Position numbers and translations under genes: made by a program. From Panopea generosa (Eukaryota; Mollusca; Bivalvia; Adapedonta; Hiatellidae): 64,000 bases of DNA. Location of the stretch: contig CM055901.1 of assembly GCA_029582155.1 (NCBI GenBank), positions 3,039,001 through 3,103,000 on the forward strand, read 5' to 3'. Below are positions 52,501 through 55,095 of this stretch, in pieces. Below the pieces are notes generated by a model. The model was not told the origin of the DNA. It did no database searches and saw nothing but the letters and a program-made list of their open reading frames with translations. Positions within the stretch are counted from its first letter, which is position 1. Every line of letters starts with the position of its first letter.

Positions 52501-54177
52501 CTCAAAAACAGTAAAAAACATGAATTTTCAAAAGCATAGTAAGATATATAATGCTGAATGTTTGATTATATACCAGTTCATATTTATTGCAGGCTTCAGA
52601 CTTGATCCGTCAATGTAAGCCTATACAGAGGGTGGATACAGTCGGGACAGAAACACATTACAAAAGGTGGGGAAGGATTATTACTTTCTGAAAAGCAATG
52701 AAAAAAACAACTTTTATTATAACTCAGATATACTTTAAACATTTGTTTACAAGAATTTATTTGGTTGCATTTTACATTGGCAGCATGACCAGGAAATTGA
52801 ATATGTTTTTTTTCAAATTAAGGGAGACAACTAGAACAACACTATTGCAAATTTTCTAAGCAATTATTGCCTATTAATTAATATTGGGGGTTATTATCAT
52901 CTCACTATATTTTTCAGATACAATTATAATGTTTTCTGTTTATTAAGATATACATAACAAAGTGAACAAATTATATTTGTGACTGTTATAACAATTGTAC
53001 ACATTTACACCTGTAATTTCTGTGGTTGGATCTATCTTCGACCAAGTACATTGAAACTACATACATACCGGGTATACCAACTGTCAATTAAGTTGGATAT
53101 GTTTGTCCTGTTTTATTATAAAACAGGTATGATCTTAATTAGATTATAAGAATGTCTGATGGGTTAAATGGTTGATAATTTAAAGTCTTACATGGGTTTG
53201 AGGTTCGGATAGAAAATTCTGCAAAAACAGTTATCTCAATGGACTGAATTTTTATTTGAACAGAAAAATGAATGATTCTTTTTCTTGCATAGCAAATACA
53301 TTGAATACTTACTTCAGCACGAGAATGTTATCTTGGCCCTAGGGTGAGATTAAAATATCTAACCATGGTAAAAATGCAGATACTCCTATCTGGTATGCAA
53401 GAAAAAGGCATTCCAACTCTGGTTTCACTGTTTTGAATGAAATTACCATTTGGGAGGTATATATTTATCTCCGTGTATACTCATGACTGATTCTTTTTCT
53501 TTTATATCATCAACCGGACCCAGTTAGCTCTGTTGTTAATTTTACTATAAAATCAGGGGTCATGAAGTTGAATCCCTGTCTGGCTGATCGATATAAGGCA
53601 ATCTGTCTAATTGCCATTCGTGTATCTTCTGATTAAAGTGGGGAAGTCATCAGTTACTTTTGGAGATGGGTGTGCCTGAGTACCGGTTAACTTTCCAGGA
53701 AAGAGTAATTAGGTTTATTGAATGTCTGTTGCCCTGAATGGCATAAAACATGCAGCTACTACCCAATCAAGCACATGTTCGAGAAGCATCCATCGGTTCC
53801 ACCAATATCTTGTTTCAGAACACGTTATTATCATCTGAATATAGTGATTTGAGGTCGTACATGCACATGCCTTTTAAGAGCTTTGTAATTTGATCTCAAC
53901 TCCAGAGTGAGATGAGATGGAAATATTGCAGTTAAGTTTGAATTTAGAAAATAGATAGTTTATTAATATGTATCTGCTTTATTTCAAATGAAGTGATATT
54001 TTACTGAACACTAATATATTATCAATTTTAGCCAGGAAAAATATTCAATTATTATATTGTCTCTATTACAGATGTACAACAATTGTAACCAAGTTTCTGG
54101 ATCTGGATTTAGAGACGGCAGTTGTGAAATCCTTTCTATCAGACTTTGTTCTGCCAACCATAGAAGGGAAACTGTGA
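464..54177 (+). CDS. MSH5: MSH5, MutS homolog 5 (3' part, 21 exons in window)
   Basis: Spliced gene. Coding segments: one copy of the 464-1519 array, then 2542-2630, 8225-8270, 20929-21067, 22246-22308, 24640-24711, 26398-26454, 29775-29847, 30781-30890, 34678-34761, 35716-35761, 38311-38352, 41222-41318, 42505-42594, 43537-43663, 44676-44825, 48574-48648, 50638-50778, 51576-51713, 52593-52666, 54072-54177. All junctions are AG/GT and all phases agree, giving about 617 residues and a stop. Family knowledge: MSH5 pairs with MSH4 as a sliding clamp that stabilises meiotic crossover intermediates in the nucleus. Seen here: lever/core region, Walker A GPNACGKS, the STFMIDINQ segment, Walker [16 protein letters not shown], and a C-terminal dimerisation segment. 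The order and spacing match human MSH5 (about 830 aa) and not MSH2, MSH4 or MSH6. The first about 230 residues are missing and presumably lie left of position 1. Confidence 0.96.
1544..2541. other. MSH5 intron after the micro-exon array
   Basis: Intron sequence with no gene recognised. Around 2210-2420 it contains a diverged dispersed repeat with phrases such as acctgtcttaag and gaggttactgcttaaac. Similar wording recurs near 26485-26530 and 34890-35000. Confidence 0.5.
2542..2630 (+). CDS. MSH5: MSH5 exon, ALQIF...HPSVYK segment
   Basis: Acceptor ttttatttcag and donor G|GTATGT. Begins with the last base of a Ser codon, then encodes [15 protein letters not shown] and KEGLSLFG. This is the conserved start of the MutS core domain, with the same residues as vertebrate MSH5 (LQIF, HPSV, KEGLS). 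Confidence 0.97.
3019..3652. mobile_element. Foldback (long inverted-repeat) element, about 634 bp
   Basis: The left arm (from atattgaaaagg at 3019 through about 3190) and right arm (to ccttttcaatat at 3652) are diverged reverse complements over about 170 bp. Both contain the gggttt/gatttcctgacttgggt-type and taggttagact blocks. The inner part is also palindromic (around 3325-3370 against 3435-3485). There is no coding capacity. A relative of the left-arm interior occurs at about 12290-12430. Confidence 0.8.
3653..5219. other. Intronic DNA, no gene seen
   Basis: AT-rich MSH5 intron sequence. From about 4520 to 4930 it holds a degenerate internally repeated tract in which tttgccatattgag recurs roughly every 100-130 bp. 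No conserved protein is encoded on either strand. Confidence 0.4.
5366..5645 (+). mobile_element. Short non-autonomous element, gacgaagtccaaggagagct family
   Basis: Starts ctcgctgggacgaagtccaa and ends near ggtcttctgacaactcttgtt. A close second copy lies at 42846-43130 with the same ends and internal text (cagacacccaggttaaact; gcaaccactcattggat). The ends are defined here by comparison with the uninterrupted host repeat near 7560. Confidence 0.75.
5936..7376 (+). mobile_element. Non-autonomous repeat element with terminal hairpin and internal about 160-bp repeats
   Basis: Begins with a hairpin, agctcacctgagcc / ggctcacaggtgagct, and ends with caggtgagcgatatagggccatcttggccctcttg. Inside, about seven degenerate units of roughly 160 bp each start near cttcttgtcagaaac (6194, 6357, 6514, 6680, 6836, 7000, 7168). 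No protein is encoded. The termini and layout resemble abundant short elements of bivalve genomes. Confidence 0.7.
7996..8177 (-). mobile_element. tRNA-derived SINE, family 1 (partial)
   Basis: On the minus strand the head resembles a tRNA (agctcagtcg type A box; gagtttgaatcccct type B box). It is followed by the family body (gattgatatacgatattg, tgattcaagtgggaaagtt). The tail is missing. It lies just before the exon at 8225. Confidence 0.8.
8225..8270 (+). CDS. MSH5: MSH5 exon, [16 protein letters not shown]
   Basis: Acceptor ttacttgcag and donor GAG|GTGAGT. 46 nt, 2+42+2 phase. Encodes [15 protein letters not shown] with split Gly and Arg codons. Corresponds to human ILNRC..KWGEKLLR between the lever start and WFTRP. 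Confidence 0.95.
8918..9575 (+). pseudogene. Decayed mariner-like transposon, N-terminal transposase part
   Basis: A mariner-like terminal stretch (caagggttgtccagaaaaag) begins near 8919. From about 9257 broken frames read [24 protein letters not shown], then further on [10 protein letters not shown], a [18 protein letters not shown], and after a shift in an A-run [15 protein letters not shown]. This is the paired-like helix-turn-helix region of mariner transposases. The catalytic DDD region is absent. Stops and shifts mark it as dead. Confidence 0.75.
9870..10000 (+). repeat. Dispersed repeat with gtgtcagtataatgtgac motif
   Basis: Contains ggtgtcagtataatgtgaca, then catgtgtctgtggtatg and ccagtgtaactgcc. 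A relative lies at 62760-62885 (aataatgtgactggatagg, gtgtctgcggcatgatattc, cagtgtggcagc). The 52-bp array at 39324-39906 appears to be amplified from the same motif. Confidence 0.65.
10025..10720 (+). repeat. Non-autonomous dispersed repeat with internal degenerate units
   Basis: Starts tatacccgcttacatttaat and gaggggttatataggagtcc. It then has three or four degenerate units of about 170-180 bp, each carrying a cttaatttcatgcagagtta-like phrase (10220, 10370, 10550, 10700). No protein is encoded. Confidence 0.55.
10721..12115. other. AT-rich intron, no gene seen
   Basis: Very AT-rich MSH5 intron DNA with homopolymer tracts (T-rich at 11930-12050) and a short GT run near 12085. I see no conserved coding sequence or element with clear ends. 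Confidence 0.45.
12120..12285. mobile_element. Small MITE-like element with near-perfect central hairpin
   Basis: Positions 12168-12190 and 12192-12214 are reverse complements with 2 mismatches in 23 (cagattgctcgt / acgagcaatctg core). Pairing extends outward (gaaaacag / ctttgttttc). The right end reads cgcgtatctatggagtaaag. A partner with the reverse-complement end (ctttactccatagatacgcg) lies at 38570-38690. Confidence 0.75.
12570..12760 (+). repeat. Minisatellite of agtaaagtaag / agtaagccaag units
   Basis: About 17 short units of about 11 bp, mixing agtaaagtaag and agtaagccaag variants. Confidence 0.9.
12836..13240 (+). repeat. Dispersed repeat shared with 58465-58890
   Basis: The two regions share order and wording: gggtcactctcc/gttcactct, aaaaacaacaaa, atgcagagttaacctagaacc, tactcaattatccacttctta, gccaccactcat, ggaaccacaaaggg and ccgtattctaatc against their counterparts at 58510-58870. 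Neither copy encodes a protein. Confidence 0.75.
13422..13722 (-). mobile_element. tRNA-derived SINE, family 1 (near full length)
   Basis: The minus strand reads the tRNA-like head, the body with cactgattcatgtg, and the tail with ggttaacctgaccaactg. The head ends with actatcaatccaggggtct, as in the copies at 26932 and 54808. Confidence 0.85.
13743..13860 (-). mobile_element. tRNA-derived SINE, family 1 (fragment)
   Basis: A truncated second copy directly after the one ending at 13722. It has the same body phrases (gaatcagtggtaagagacga; atgagatgcagtgttgt) and part of the head (cacccctggatta). Confidence 0.75.
13861..14295. other. Downstream flank of the nested propeller gene
   Basis: No second gene seen. 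On the minus strand an AATAAA (13951-13956) lies about 340 bp past the stop and could serve as poly(A) signal. Confidence 0.3.
14296..15204 (-). CDS. NHL-type beta-propeller protein, nested antisense in an MSH5 intron
   Basis: Single open frame of 302 residues. About residues 35-300 form degenerate propeller repeats like the C-terminal NHL-like region of the large molluscan TRIM/B-box families. Marker segments are [53 protein letters not shown], and [20 protein letters not shown]. No RING, B-box or coiled coil precedes it. An in-frame TGA lies eight codons before the ATG, so this start is likely unless a spliced exon joins there. The protein begins MGCVLS, which fits an N-myristoylation site (Gly2, Ser6) with a neighbouring Cys3, suggesting membrane anchoring (inference). 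It could be an intact short paralog or the last exon of a TRIM-like gene. Function unknown. Confidence 0.8.
   Translation of the reverse strand: MGCVLSPVSPANEAPAQGVPNSGCIPACGKPVWPDKRSKITGCEYLPNDHLVIADFNNRRIKLFDSDLKCRSFINLDFRPFDICAIGRSLYVTLPKKKLVQKLSVTFPCLCVTRKLINRSTFPTEGECRGIVAFHKDLIISMKFRTHANAEITNSSWQIQIVSTSGVVKRRITHNSEGEALVYDAKYLALTPNKKEIVISEGEDNRIKCLDIETGELTFNHHMEDPKGIICDKNSNIYVLGKHGTIRWILADREYVKVLLDGTRSINYSESIAYNRSSHFLAVPRNENKIEKFKIRNSIAQE
15205..15985. other. Upstream flank of the nested propeller gene
   Basis: AT-rich sequence. I found no exon encoding a B-box or RING on the minus strand and no clear core promoter. Confidence 0.3.
15985..16420 (+). repeat. 29-bp minisatellite (atgttaccatatgttgagtt type)
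   Basis: About 14 degenerate copies carrying gaatgttaccatatgttgag and tttatatgtg. The first eight are regular and the later ones decay. Confidence 0.9.
16645..16964 (+). repeat. 11-bp minisatellite (gtgggtactat)
   Basis: About 29 copies of gtgggtactat / gtgggtactgt with a few deletions. It is open in all three forward frames ([14 protein letters not shown]). This is a by-product of a stop-free unit and not evidence of a gene. A tRNA-like stretch (gttggttcgaatcc) lies just before it at 16566. Confidence 0.9.
16965..19458. other. Long intronic stretch, no gene recognised
   Basis: AT-rich intron of MSH5. I see no conserved exon, complete element or tRNA. A diverged SINE-like area may lie at about 19080-19280 but has no clear ends. 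Confidence 0.4.
19459..19965. mobile_element. Foldback / MITE element, about 507 bp
   Basis: The left end ttttaaagcaacacatccac is matched by the right end gtggatgtgttgctttaaaa. The inverted similarity continues inward through atgagcacatttcccatac / gtatgggaaatgtgctc and aaattataatgcgtga / ttataaagcgtttgtcatg. Each arm is about 170-190 bp. No coding capacity. Confidence 0.85.
19975..20360 (+). repeat. Degenerate tandem repeat of about 115-120 bp
   Basis: Three units recur with cttggctcaattgatcaa, catgac, aagtaagacctagac and cctcaaaggtcaaggtcac phrases. Confidence 0.6.
20515..20620 (+). pseudogene. MSH5: Decayed duplicate of the start of MSH5 exon 20929
   Basis: Positions 20513-20533 read cag, two bases, then catggtttcagcgacc. 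This matches the real junction at 20926-20946 at 19 of 21 bases. Translated, it gives [11 protein letters not shown] against [11 protein letters not shown] in the true exon, and similarity then fades. No matching donor is visible. It is most simply an old partial copy of the acceptor junction. Confidence 0.6.
20640..20745 (+). repeat. Dispersed repeat (gggtttgaggctcggataga)
   Basis: Closely similar to 53190-53300 (gggtttgaggttcggataga, gaaaattc, aacagttatc), with a weaker relative at 55735-55860. Confidence 0.6.
20929..21067 (+). CDS. MSH5: MSH5 exon, [19 protein letters not shown]
   Basis: Acceptor cctcttttcag and donor TCG|GTAAAC. 139 nt. Encodes [28 protein letters not shown] and VKHVKNIS. 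These match the MutS lever motif RP..(x)n..R.D.V and human MSH5 LWFTRPT...RLDVIQFF...HIKNV. Confidence 0.97.
21891..22041. mobile_element. Short foldback element, about 150 bp
   Basis: aaggattaaaag ... gagttttcatcgggtgat pairs with atcacccaatgaaaactc ... cttttaatcctt. The centre also pairs (ggcaagtttaatgtt / aacattaaactggcc), leaving a loop of about 25 nt. Confidence 0.8.
22246..22308 (+). CDS. MSH5: MSH5 exon, [21 protein letters not shown]
   Basis: Acceptor aatcgttcag and donor AAA|GTAAGT. 21 whole codons, including KILTRMM and GDWQALFK. Equivalent to human [21 protein letters not shown]. Confidence 0.97.
22590..22775 (-). mobile_element. tRNA-like SINE, family 3
   Basis: The minus strand starts with a tRNA-like head (ggatagaatgatgg, gtgggtttgatccccag). 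It matches 43795-43972 in the head and in the body (aaccagaactgaatggtgtt against aaccagtactgagtgttgtt). It sits in the intron after exon 22246. Confidence 0.65.
22828..24316. mobile_element. Putative hAT-like element bounded by inverted termini
   Basis: cagggcttctaaaat at 22828-22842 is an exact inverted match to attttagaagccctg at 24302-24316. The CAGGG start is typical of hAT transposons. The flanks (ccaattgg near 22818; ccaatgac at 24317) match poorly as target duplications. An 89-residue open frame at 23825-24094 has no recognised domain, so autonomy is not supported. Confidence 0.5.
24640..24711 (+). CDS. MSH5: MSH5 exon, [21 protein letters not shown]
   Basis: Acceptor tttttactacag and donor AAG|GTATGT. 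24 codons including [13 protein letters not shown] and NIEIFSK. Human equivalent [22 protein letters not shown]. Confidence 0.95.
24754..25460 (+). repeat. 26-27-bp minisatellite ending in ttgtttag
   Basis: About 27 copies of a ggattataatgatgatatat plus tgttta unit, starting only about 40 bp after the donor of exon 24640. Most units contain ttgtttag|g, which resembles a 3' splice site. There are two main subtypes (gattataatg and gactatagtc), partly alternating. Confidence 0.93.
26398..26454 (+). CDS. MSH5: MSH5 exon, [19 protein letters not shown]
   Basis: Acceptor ttctttttttag and donor ATT|GTAAGT. 19 codons. FSDDLH is shared exactly with vertebrate MSH5. Confidence 0.97.
26932..27235 (+). 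mobile_element. tRNA-derived SINE, family 1 (full-length copy)
   Basis: The head gccgggcccgattagctcag ... gagttcgaatccccgcccgg folds loosely like a tRNA with matching acceptor ends. The A-box and B-box promoter motifs are intact, but the anticodon stem does not pair. The body and tail follow, ending in (caat)n. Best reference copy in the window, with 54808. Confidence 0.9.
27545..27810 (+). repeat. Dispersed repeat shared with 59490-59790
   Basis: Same order of blocks in both places: agagaaagaaaagcaactt, gatgttataaatgcttg, attcatgcaaaatctca, cagcaaattgt, gcaactaaaaaatcaagg and aaagtac. Confidence 0.8.
28500..28670 (-). repeat. Short degenerate tandem repeat of about 30 bp
   Basis: Five or six copies of a ggtaccccattggtaccat-like unit between aataacaaca spacers. 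Confidence 0.75.
28680..29774. other. Intron, no gene recognised
   Basis: Contains a somewhat GC-richer patch at 29080-29340 but no conserved reading frame on either strand. Confidence 0.4.
29775..29847 (+). CDS. MSH5: MSH5 exon, [21 protein letters not shown]
   Basis: Acceptor cattttccag and donor AAAA|GTAAGA. 73 nt (24 codons + 1). Contains [12 protein letters not shown] and [10 protein letters not shown]. Human equivalent [20 protein letters not shown]. Confidence 0.96.
30781..30890 (+). CDS. MSH5: MSH5 exon, [17 protein letters not shown]...YMPQ
   Basis: Acceptor attttattttcag and donor CAG|GTATTG. Encodes [19 protein letters not shown], then ECSVLYMPQ. Human equivalent [20 protein letters not shown] and CSVIYIP. 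The last about 15 nt and the donor are the seed of the downstream array. Confidence 0.97.
30876..31405 (+). repeat. 58-bp array of MSH5 exon end plus 5' splice site
   Basis: After the true donor, eight further units repeat ctctacatgcctcag|gtaatg with donors after 30943, 31001, 31059, 31112, 31170, 31228, 31286 and 31344, plus one degenerate unit near 31393. Spacing is mostly 58 bp. All eight keep AG|GTA. The unit interior is tgctctttatgtcatgggtc. Confidence 0.95.
31553..33575 (+). repeat. 29-bp array, about 69 copies, related to the donor array
   Basis: Two subtypes partly alternate: tactcttcatacctcaagta + ggtgctctg, and tacacttcataccccaagta + ggtgctctg. The block cat(a/g)cctca(g/a)gta ... 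gtgctctgt is shared with the 58-bp donor array just upstream, so this is probably a shortened, diverged derivative. Most units contain CAA|GTAGGT, a weak donor-like sequence. Confidence 0.93.
33720..34677 (+). repeat. About 57-bp array of acceptor plus first 36 nt of an MSH5 exon
   Basis: About 16 units read ttctag|attggttacctgctgg, caatacctgagactgccata, then atttcctgtatt and the next ttctag. The last unit runs into the real exon at 34678. The copy near 34557 has attttag. The first two (33740, 33800) are more diverged. Reading from one unit into the next in the exon frame meets TAG at the following acceptor. Confidence 0.95.
34678..34761 (+). CDS. MSH5: MSH5 exon, [20 protein letters not shown]
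   Basis: Acceptor tttattctag and donor GTG|GTATGT. 28 codons including [13 protein letters not shown] and IEGLEFV. Human equivalent IGFLLSIP ... INGLDFMF. Only this copy in the 3' array continues into unique coding sequence. Confidence 0.96.
34762..35715. other. Intron, no gene recognised
   Basis: Contains open frames of 81-115 residues with no recognisable similarity. A diverged dispersed repeat lies around 34890-35000. Confidence 0.35.
35716..35761 (+). CDS. MSH5: MSH5 exon, [15 protein letters not shown]
   Basis: 46-nt exon between acceptor aatcatcctag and donor G|GTAAGA. It fits human FLSEEKLHYRSARTK in length, phase and the N..L.YR.A.TR pattern, and supplies the base that makes Glu with the next exon. 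Confidence 0.92.
36735..37022 (-). mobile_element. tRNA-derived SINE, family 1
   Basis: Minus-strand copy with head (gctcagtcagtagcgcgtct), body and tail (ggttaactgatcatctgtta). The B box is diverged. Confidence 0.85.
37108..37352 (-). mobile_element. tRNA-derived SINE, family 1 (diverged)
   Basis: Second minus-strand copy less than 100 bp from the previous one, with ggttaactgacaatctgtta and tcacttgaatcagtggtg phrases and a decayed head. Confidence 0.75.
37394..37875 (+). mobile_element. Short non-autonomous element, ggtcacctgagactttgtct family
   Basis: Begins aggtcacctgagactttgtc and ends with caggtgaccattaaggcgca then tgggcctcttg. Related copy at 50914-51330, with the same start, interior (gtgaatggcatggtccc, aatcttcttctta) and end. 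Confidence 0.8.
38311..38352 (+). CDS. MSH5: MSH5 exon, [14 protein letters not shown]
   Basis: 42-nt exon, acceptor tttttatttcag, donor CAG|GTATTT. Human equivalent ELDALLGDLHCEIRD. Confidence 0.96.
38570..38695. mobile_element. MITE-like copy related to 12120-12285
   Basis: Starts ctttactccatagatacgcg, followed by caatcacagga, gaaaacagtgcaggaagtgt and tcggtttgctct. This matches the reverse of the 12285 end plus the left hairpin arm. The second hairpin arm is missing. Confidence 0.65.
38975..39145 (+). repeat. MITE-like repeat (ggtataacgatgcattgcga)
   Basis: Shortened relative of 44843-45425. It shares the start (aggt(g/a)taac(a/g)at), ttcacctttc(c/t)g(c/t)cgatgtg and the end (ccttttattttcacag, caatatgtat, gaaaaaaatgcca). 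Internal sequence is deleted. Confidence 0.7.
39324..39906 (+). repeat. 52-bp minisatellite
   Basis: About 11 copies of gtgctgacacttgcactgtg, tcagtataatgtgattgagt, gggggtaatagg with a constant 52-bp period. The second block matches dispersed repeats at 9885 and 62770. Confidence 0.93.
39951..41219 (+). repeat. 47-bp minisatellite abutting an MSH5 acceptor
   Basis: About 27 copies of tgactgctgagttattggtg, atatatgtgtgaactattat, atgtgta. The last copy reads gtgatatatttgtgaactat and then TACAG, which is the real acceptor of the next exon. The whole acceptor context of that exon is therefore repeat-derived. Confidence 0.94.
41222..41318 (+). CDS. MSH5: MSH5 exon, [13 protein letters not shown]...LDLAAELD
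   Basis: Acceptor ctattacag and donor TTG|GTATTA. Encodes split Asp, [20 protein letters not shown], and LDLAAELD. Human equivalent DQETLLMYQLQ ... LDLASRLD. Confidence 0.96.
41455..41640 (+). mobile_element. tRNA-like SINE, family 2 (diverged)
   Basis: Shares gagcaagacacttt, tgcttagtactggttc and cttcaagtgtgatttg with the two clearer family-2 copies. Confidence 0.55.
41695..41925 (-). mobile_element. tRNA-like SINE, family 2
   Basis: The minus strand reads gcgcatggtccagtggtaga (A-box-like), gggatcgatcctccgccacg (B-box-like), then tgtgtgatgtccttgagaaa. Homologous to 45910-46115. Confidence 0.8.
42100..42290. repeat. Diverged SINE-like sequence
   Basis: Shows tactggttctagtcaggaaa and a tRNA-like front (gcagcattacagtggatagt). 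Ends not resolved. Confidence 0.35.
42505..42594 (+). CDS. MSH5: MSH5 exon, [16 protein letters not shown]
   Basis: Acceptor tatattttcag and donor AAG|GTATAT. 90 nt. [10 protein letters not shown] matches human AARDYGYSRP. This segment leads from the core into the ATPase domain. Confidence 0.97.
42846..43130 (+). mobile_element. Short non-autonomous element, gacgaagtccaaggagagct family, copy 2
   Basis: Same ends and interior as 5366-5645. Differs mainly around the cggcgtcgttgtcgtct tract. Confidence 0.8.
43537..43663 (+). CDS. MSH5: MSH5 exon with Walker A (GPNACGKS)
   Basis: Acceptor gattattcag and donor CAG|GTAAAG. Encodes [15 protein letters not shown], then [19 protein letters not shown]. 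The P-loop is at 43625-43648. It fits GPNxxGKS and ends in SVYLKQ as MSH5 does (human GPNSSGKSIYLKQ), with Ala-Cys at the variable positions. Confidence 0.98.
43795..43972 (-). mobile_element. tRNA-like SINE, family 3
   Basis: The minus strand reads gggggcagtagtctaatgga and gtaggttcaatccccagctc (A- and B-box-like). Body as in 22590-22775. Confidence 0.7.
44676..44825 (+). CDS. MSH5: MSH5 exon, ATPase core up to STFMIDINQ
   Basis: Acceptor ccttttaag and donor CAG|GTAATA. 50 codons: [20 protein letters not shown], then [26 protein letters not shown]. Near-identical pattern in human MSH5 ([30 protein letters not shown]). Confidence 0.98.
44843..45425 (+). repeat. MITE-like repeat with taggtgtaacaattcat start
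   Basis: Begins ctataggtgtaacaattcat and contains several inverted atcgtgatgcgcattgcat-like stretches. It ends with gatgaaaaaaatgccaatgc. Longer relative of 38975-39145. No coding frame. The start resembles hAT-type MITEs. Confidence 0.6.
45910..46115 (+). mobile_element. tRNA-like SINE, family 2
   Basis: Head gagcacgtggtccagtagta ... gggttcaatcctccaccacg, then tgtgtggtgtccttgggcaa and a taagttgtaagaacttattt tail. Confidence 0.8.
46120..48573. other. Long intron, no gene recognised
   Basis: AT-rich. At 47168-47528 both strands are open for 75-94 residues without recognisable motifs. A somewhat GC-richer patch at 47740-47830 is also unexplained. Confidence 0.4.
48574..48648 (+). CDS. MSH5: MSH5 exon with Walker B (IVDEFGKGT)
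   Basis: Acceptor with long T-run then cag; donor ATG|GTATGA. Encodes [20 protein letters not shown] plus KGTDM. The Asp-Glu pair that coordinates Mg and activates water is at 48622-48627. Confidence 0.98.
48830..49640 (-). pseudogene. Decayed mariner-like transposase (second lineage)
   Basis: Minus strand, several frames. In order: [17 protein letters not shown], an open stretch [20 protein letters not shown] and [29 protein letters not shown], then after breaks [17 protein letters not shown] and [20 protein letters not shown]. These match the helix-turn-helix and the catalytic region of mariner transposases. One catalytic Asp appears as Glu (TEETW) and SPDLAP reads SPGLAP. Stops and shifts show it is inactive. 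Confidence 0.85.
50638..50778 (+). CDS. MSH5: MSH5 exon, [14 protein letters not shown]...[11 protein letters not shown]
   Basis: Acceptor tattttaacag and donor ATG|GTATGT. 47 codons. [20 protein letters not shown] follows human [20 protein letters not shown]. Here the residue at the human Asn position is His, as in most other MutS proteins (THF). Confidence 0.97.
50914..51330 (+). mobile_element. Short non-autonomous element, ggtcacctgagactttgtct family, copy 2
   Basis: Starts ttaggtcacctgagactttg. Ends caggtgaggcccatgggcct then cttgttttttt. Confidence 0.8.
51576..51713 (+). CDS. MSH5: MSH5 exon, [20 protein letters not shown]
   Basis: Acceptor ttttatatttcag and donor GAG|GTACAT. 46 codons, including [32 protein letters not shown]. 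Human equivalent DLVFFYQVCEG ... SHTAAQAGLPDKLVARG. This is the conserved end of the ATPase domain. Confidence 0.98.
52593..52666 (+). CDS. MSH5: MSH5 exon, [20 protein letters not shown]
   Basis: Acceptor atttattgcag and donor AAG|GTGGGG. 74 nt. Human equivalent VSDLIRSGKPIKPV. Confidence 0.94.
53190..53300 (+). repeat. Dispersed repeat, gggtttgaggttcggataga family
   Basis: Partner of 20640-20745. A related ggttctttttcttgcata stretch occurs at 55818. Confidence 0.6.
53512..53770 (+). mobile_element. tRNA-derived SINE, family 1 (old copy)
   Basis: Strongly diverged plus-strand copy: gacccagttagctctgttg, aatcaggggtcatgaagttg, gtgcctgagtaccggttaac, cctgaatggcataaaa. Confidence 0.7.
54072..54177 (+). 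CDS. MSH5: MSH5 last coding exon and stop
   Basis: Acceptor tctctattacag. Encodes [20 protein letters not shown] then [14 protein letters not shown] and TGA (54175-54177). Human equivalent NCQTLVDKFMKLDLEDP ... FMSQEVLPAATSIL. This is the MutS C-terminal helical clamp. Confidence 0.97.
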
Positions 54178-54485
54178 AAGATACTGATTAAATTTTGATG
54201 CGGATGTCACAAGGAAATATGCTCTCTATAGGAGTATAGCAGAAACTGCTCTCGTAACTTAGTAAAAGATGATATGAACCAACATGGGAATATGCTCTCT
54301 ATAGGAGTAAAGCAGAAACTGCTCTCGTAACTTAGTAAAAAATGATATGAAACAACATGGGAATATAGAAGAATATAGAAGTTAATCTTCAACTTGCTTT
54401 GGAACAATTTACTCACATTGCGTGTGTTCATTAATTGTTCACATGTATTGGATAATTGGATAATAAAAACTTTGATTCATTCATT
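54178..54485 (+). other. MSH5: MSH5 3' untranslated region
   Basis: Runs from the stop to just past the poly(A) signal. It contains a near-perfect tandem duplication: atatgctctctataggagta ... gatatgaaccaacatggga at about 54216-54290, repeated at 54291-54361 (period about 72 bp). Confidence 0.75.
54462..54467 (+). terminator. Poly(A) signal AATAAA of MSH5
   Basis: AATAAA about 285 nt after the stop codon, the first on the strand after the 3' UTR duplication. The cleavage site itself is not visible. Confidence 0.7.
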
Positions 54486-54807
54486 GCAATTTAATATGTG
54501 TTGAAAAGCTGTGAGAAATGTAGCTCATTAAGTTAATAATTTGATTATTTAAAAGACAAGATAAAAAGTTTTTATACTACAAAAACTAATGATTATTACA
54601 ACAGGTAAAAAAAATACATATTGTTGATCTGATCAAGAAAATTATACACAGTATCGAAGTTTTAGGGGGAAAGAAACTGAGTACCTGTATTTTATTTTTT
54701 TGTTAACATGTAACTTAAATTTAAACAAGGTCATAGTGGTTCTAAATCACCCACTTCTGCCAAATAAAAAAATTATTTTATTTATTATTTATTTTTATTA
54801 TTCAATT

Positions 54808-55095
54808 GAGCCGGGCCCAATTAGCTCAGTCGGTTATGCGTCTGACTATCAATCCAGGGGTCGTGAGTTCGAATCCCCTGCCCGGCAACAGTCTCCATGA
54901 TGATTGATATATGACATTGTGTCTCATTATCATTCGTCTATCACCACTGATTCAAGTGGGAAAGTTATCAGTTACTTGCGGAGATGGGATGTGCTCGAGT
55001 ACTGGTTAATCCCAGGAAACAGTGGTTAGTTGAACTGATCATCTGTTATGCCTCGATGGCATAAAAATGACGCTAAATATGCAATCAATATTATT
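54808..55095 (+). mobile_element. tRNA-derived SINE, family 1 (full-length copy)
   Basis: Nearly identical to 26932-27235: gagccgggcccaattagctc, gagttcgaatcccctgcccg, tcgagtactggttaatccca and tggcataaaaatgacgctaa. Confidence 0.9.
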
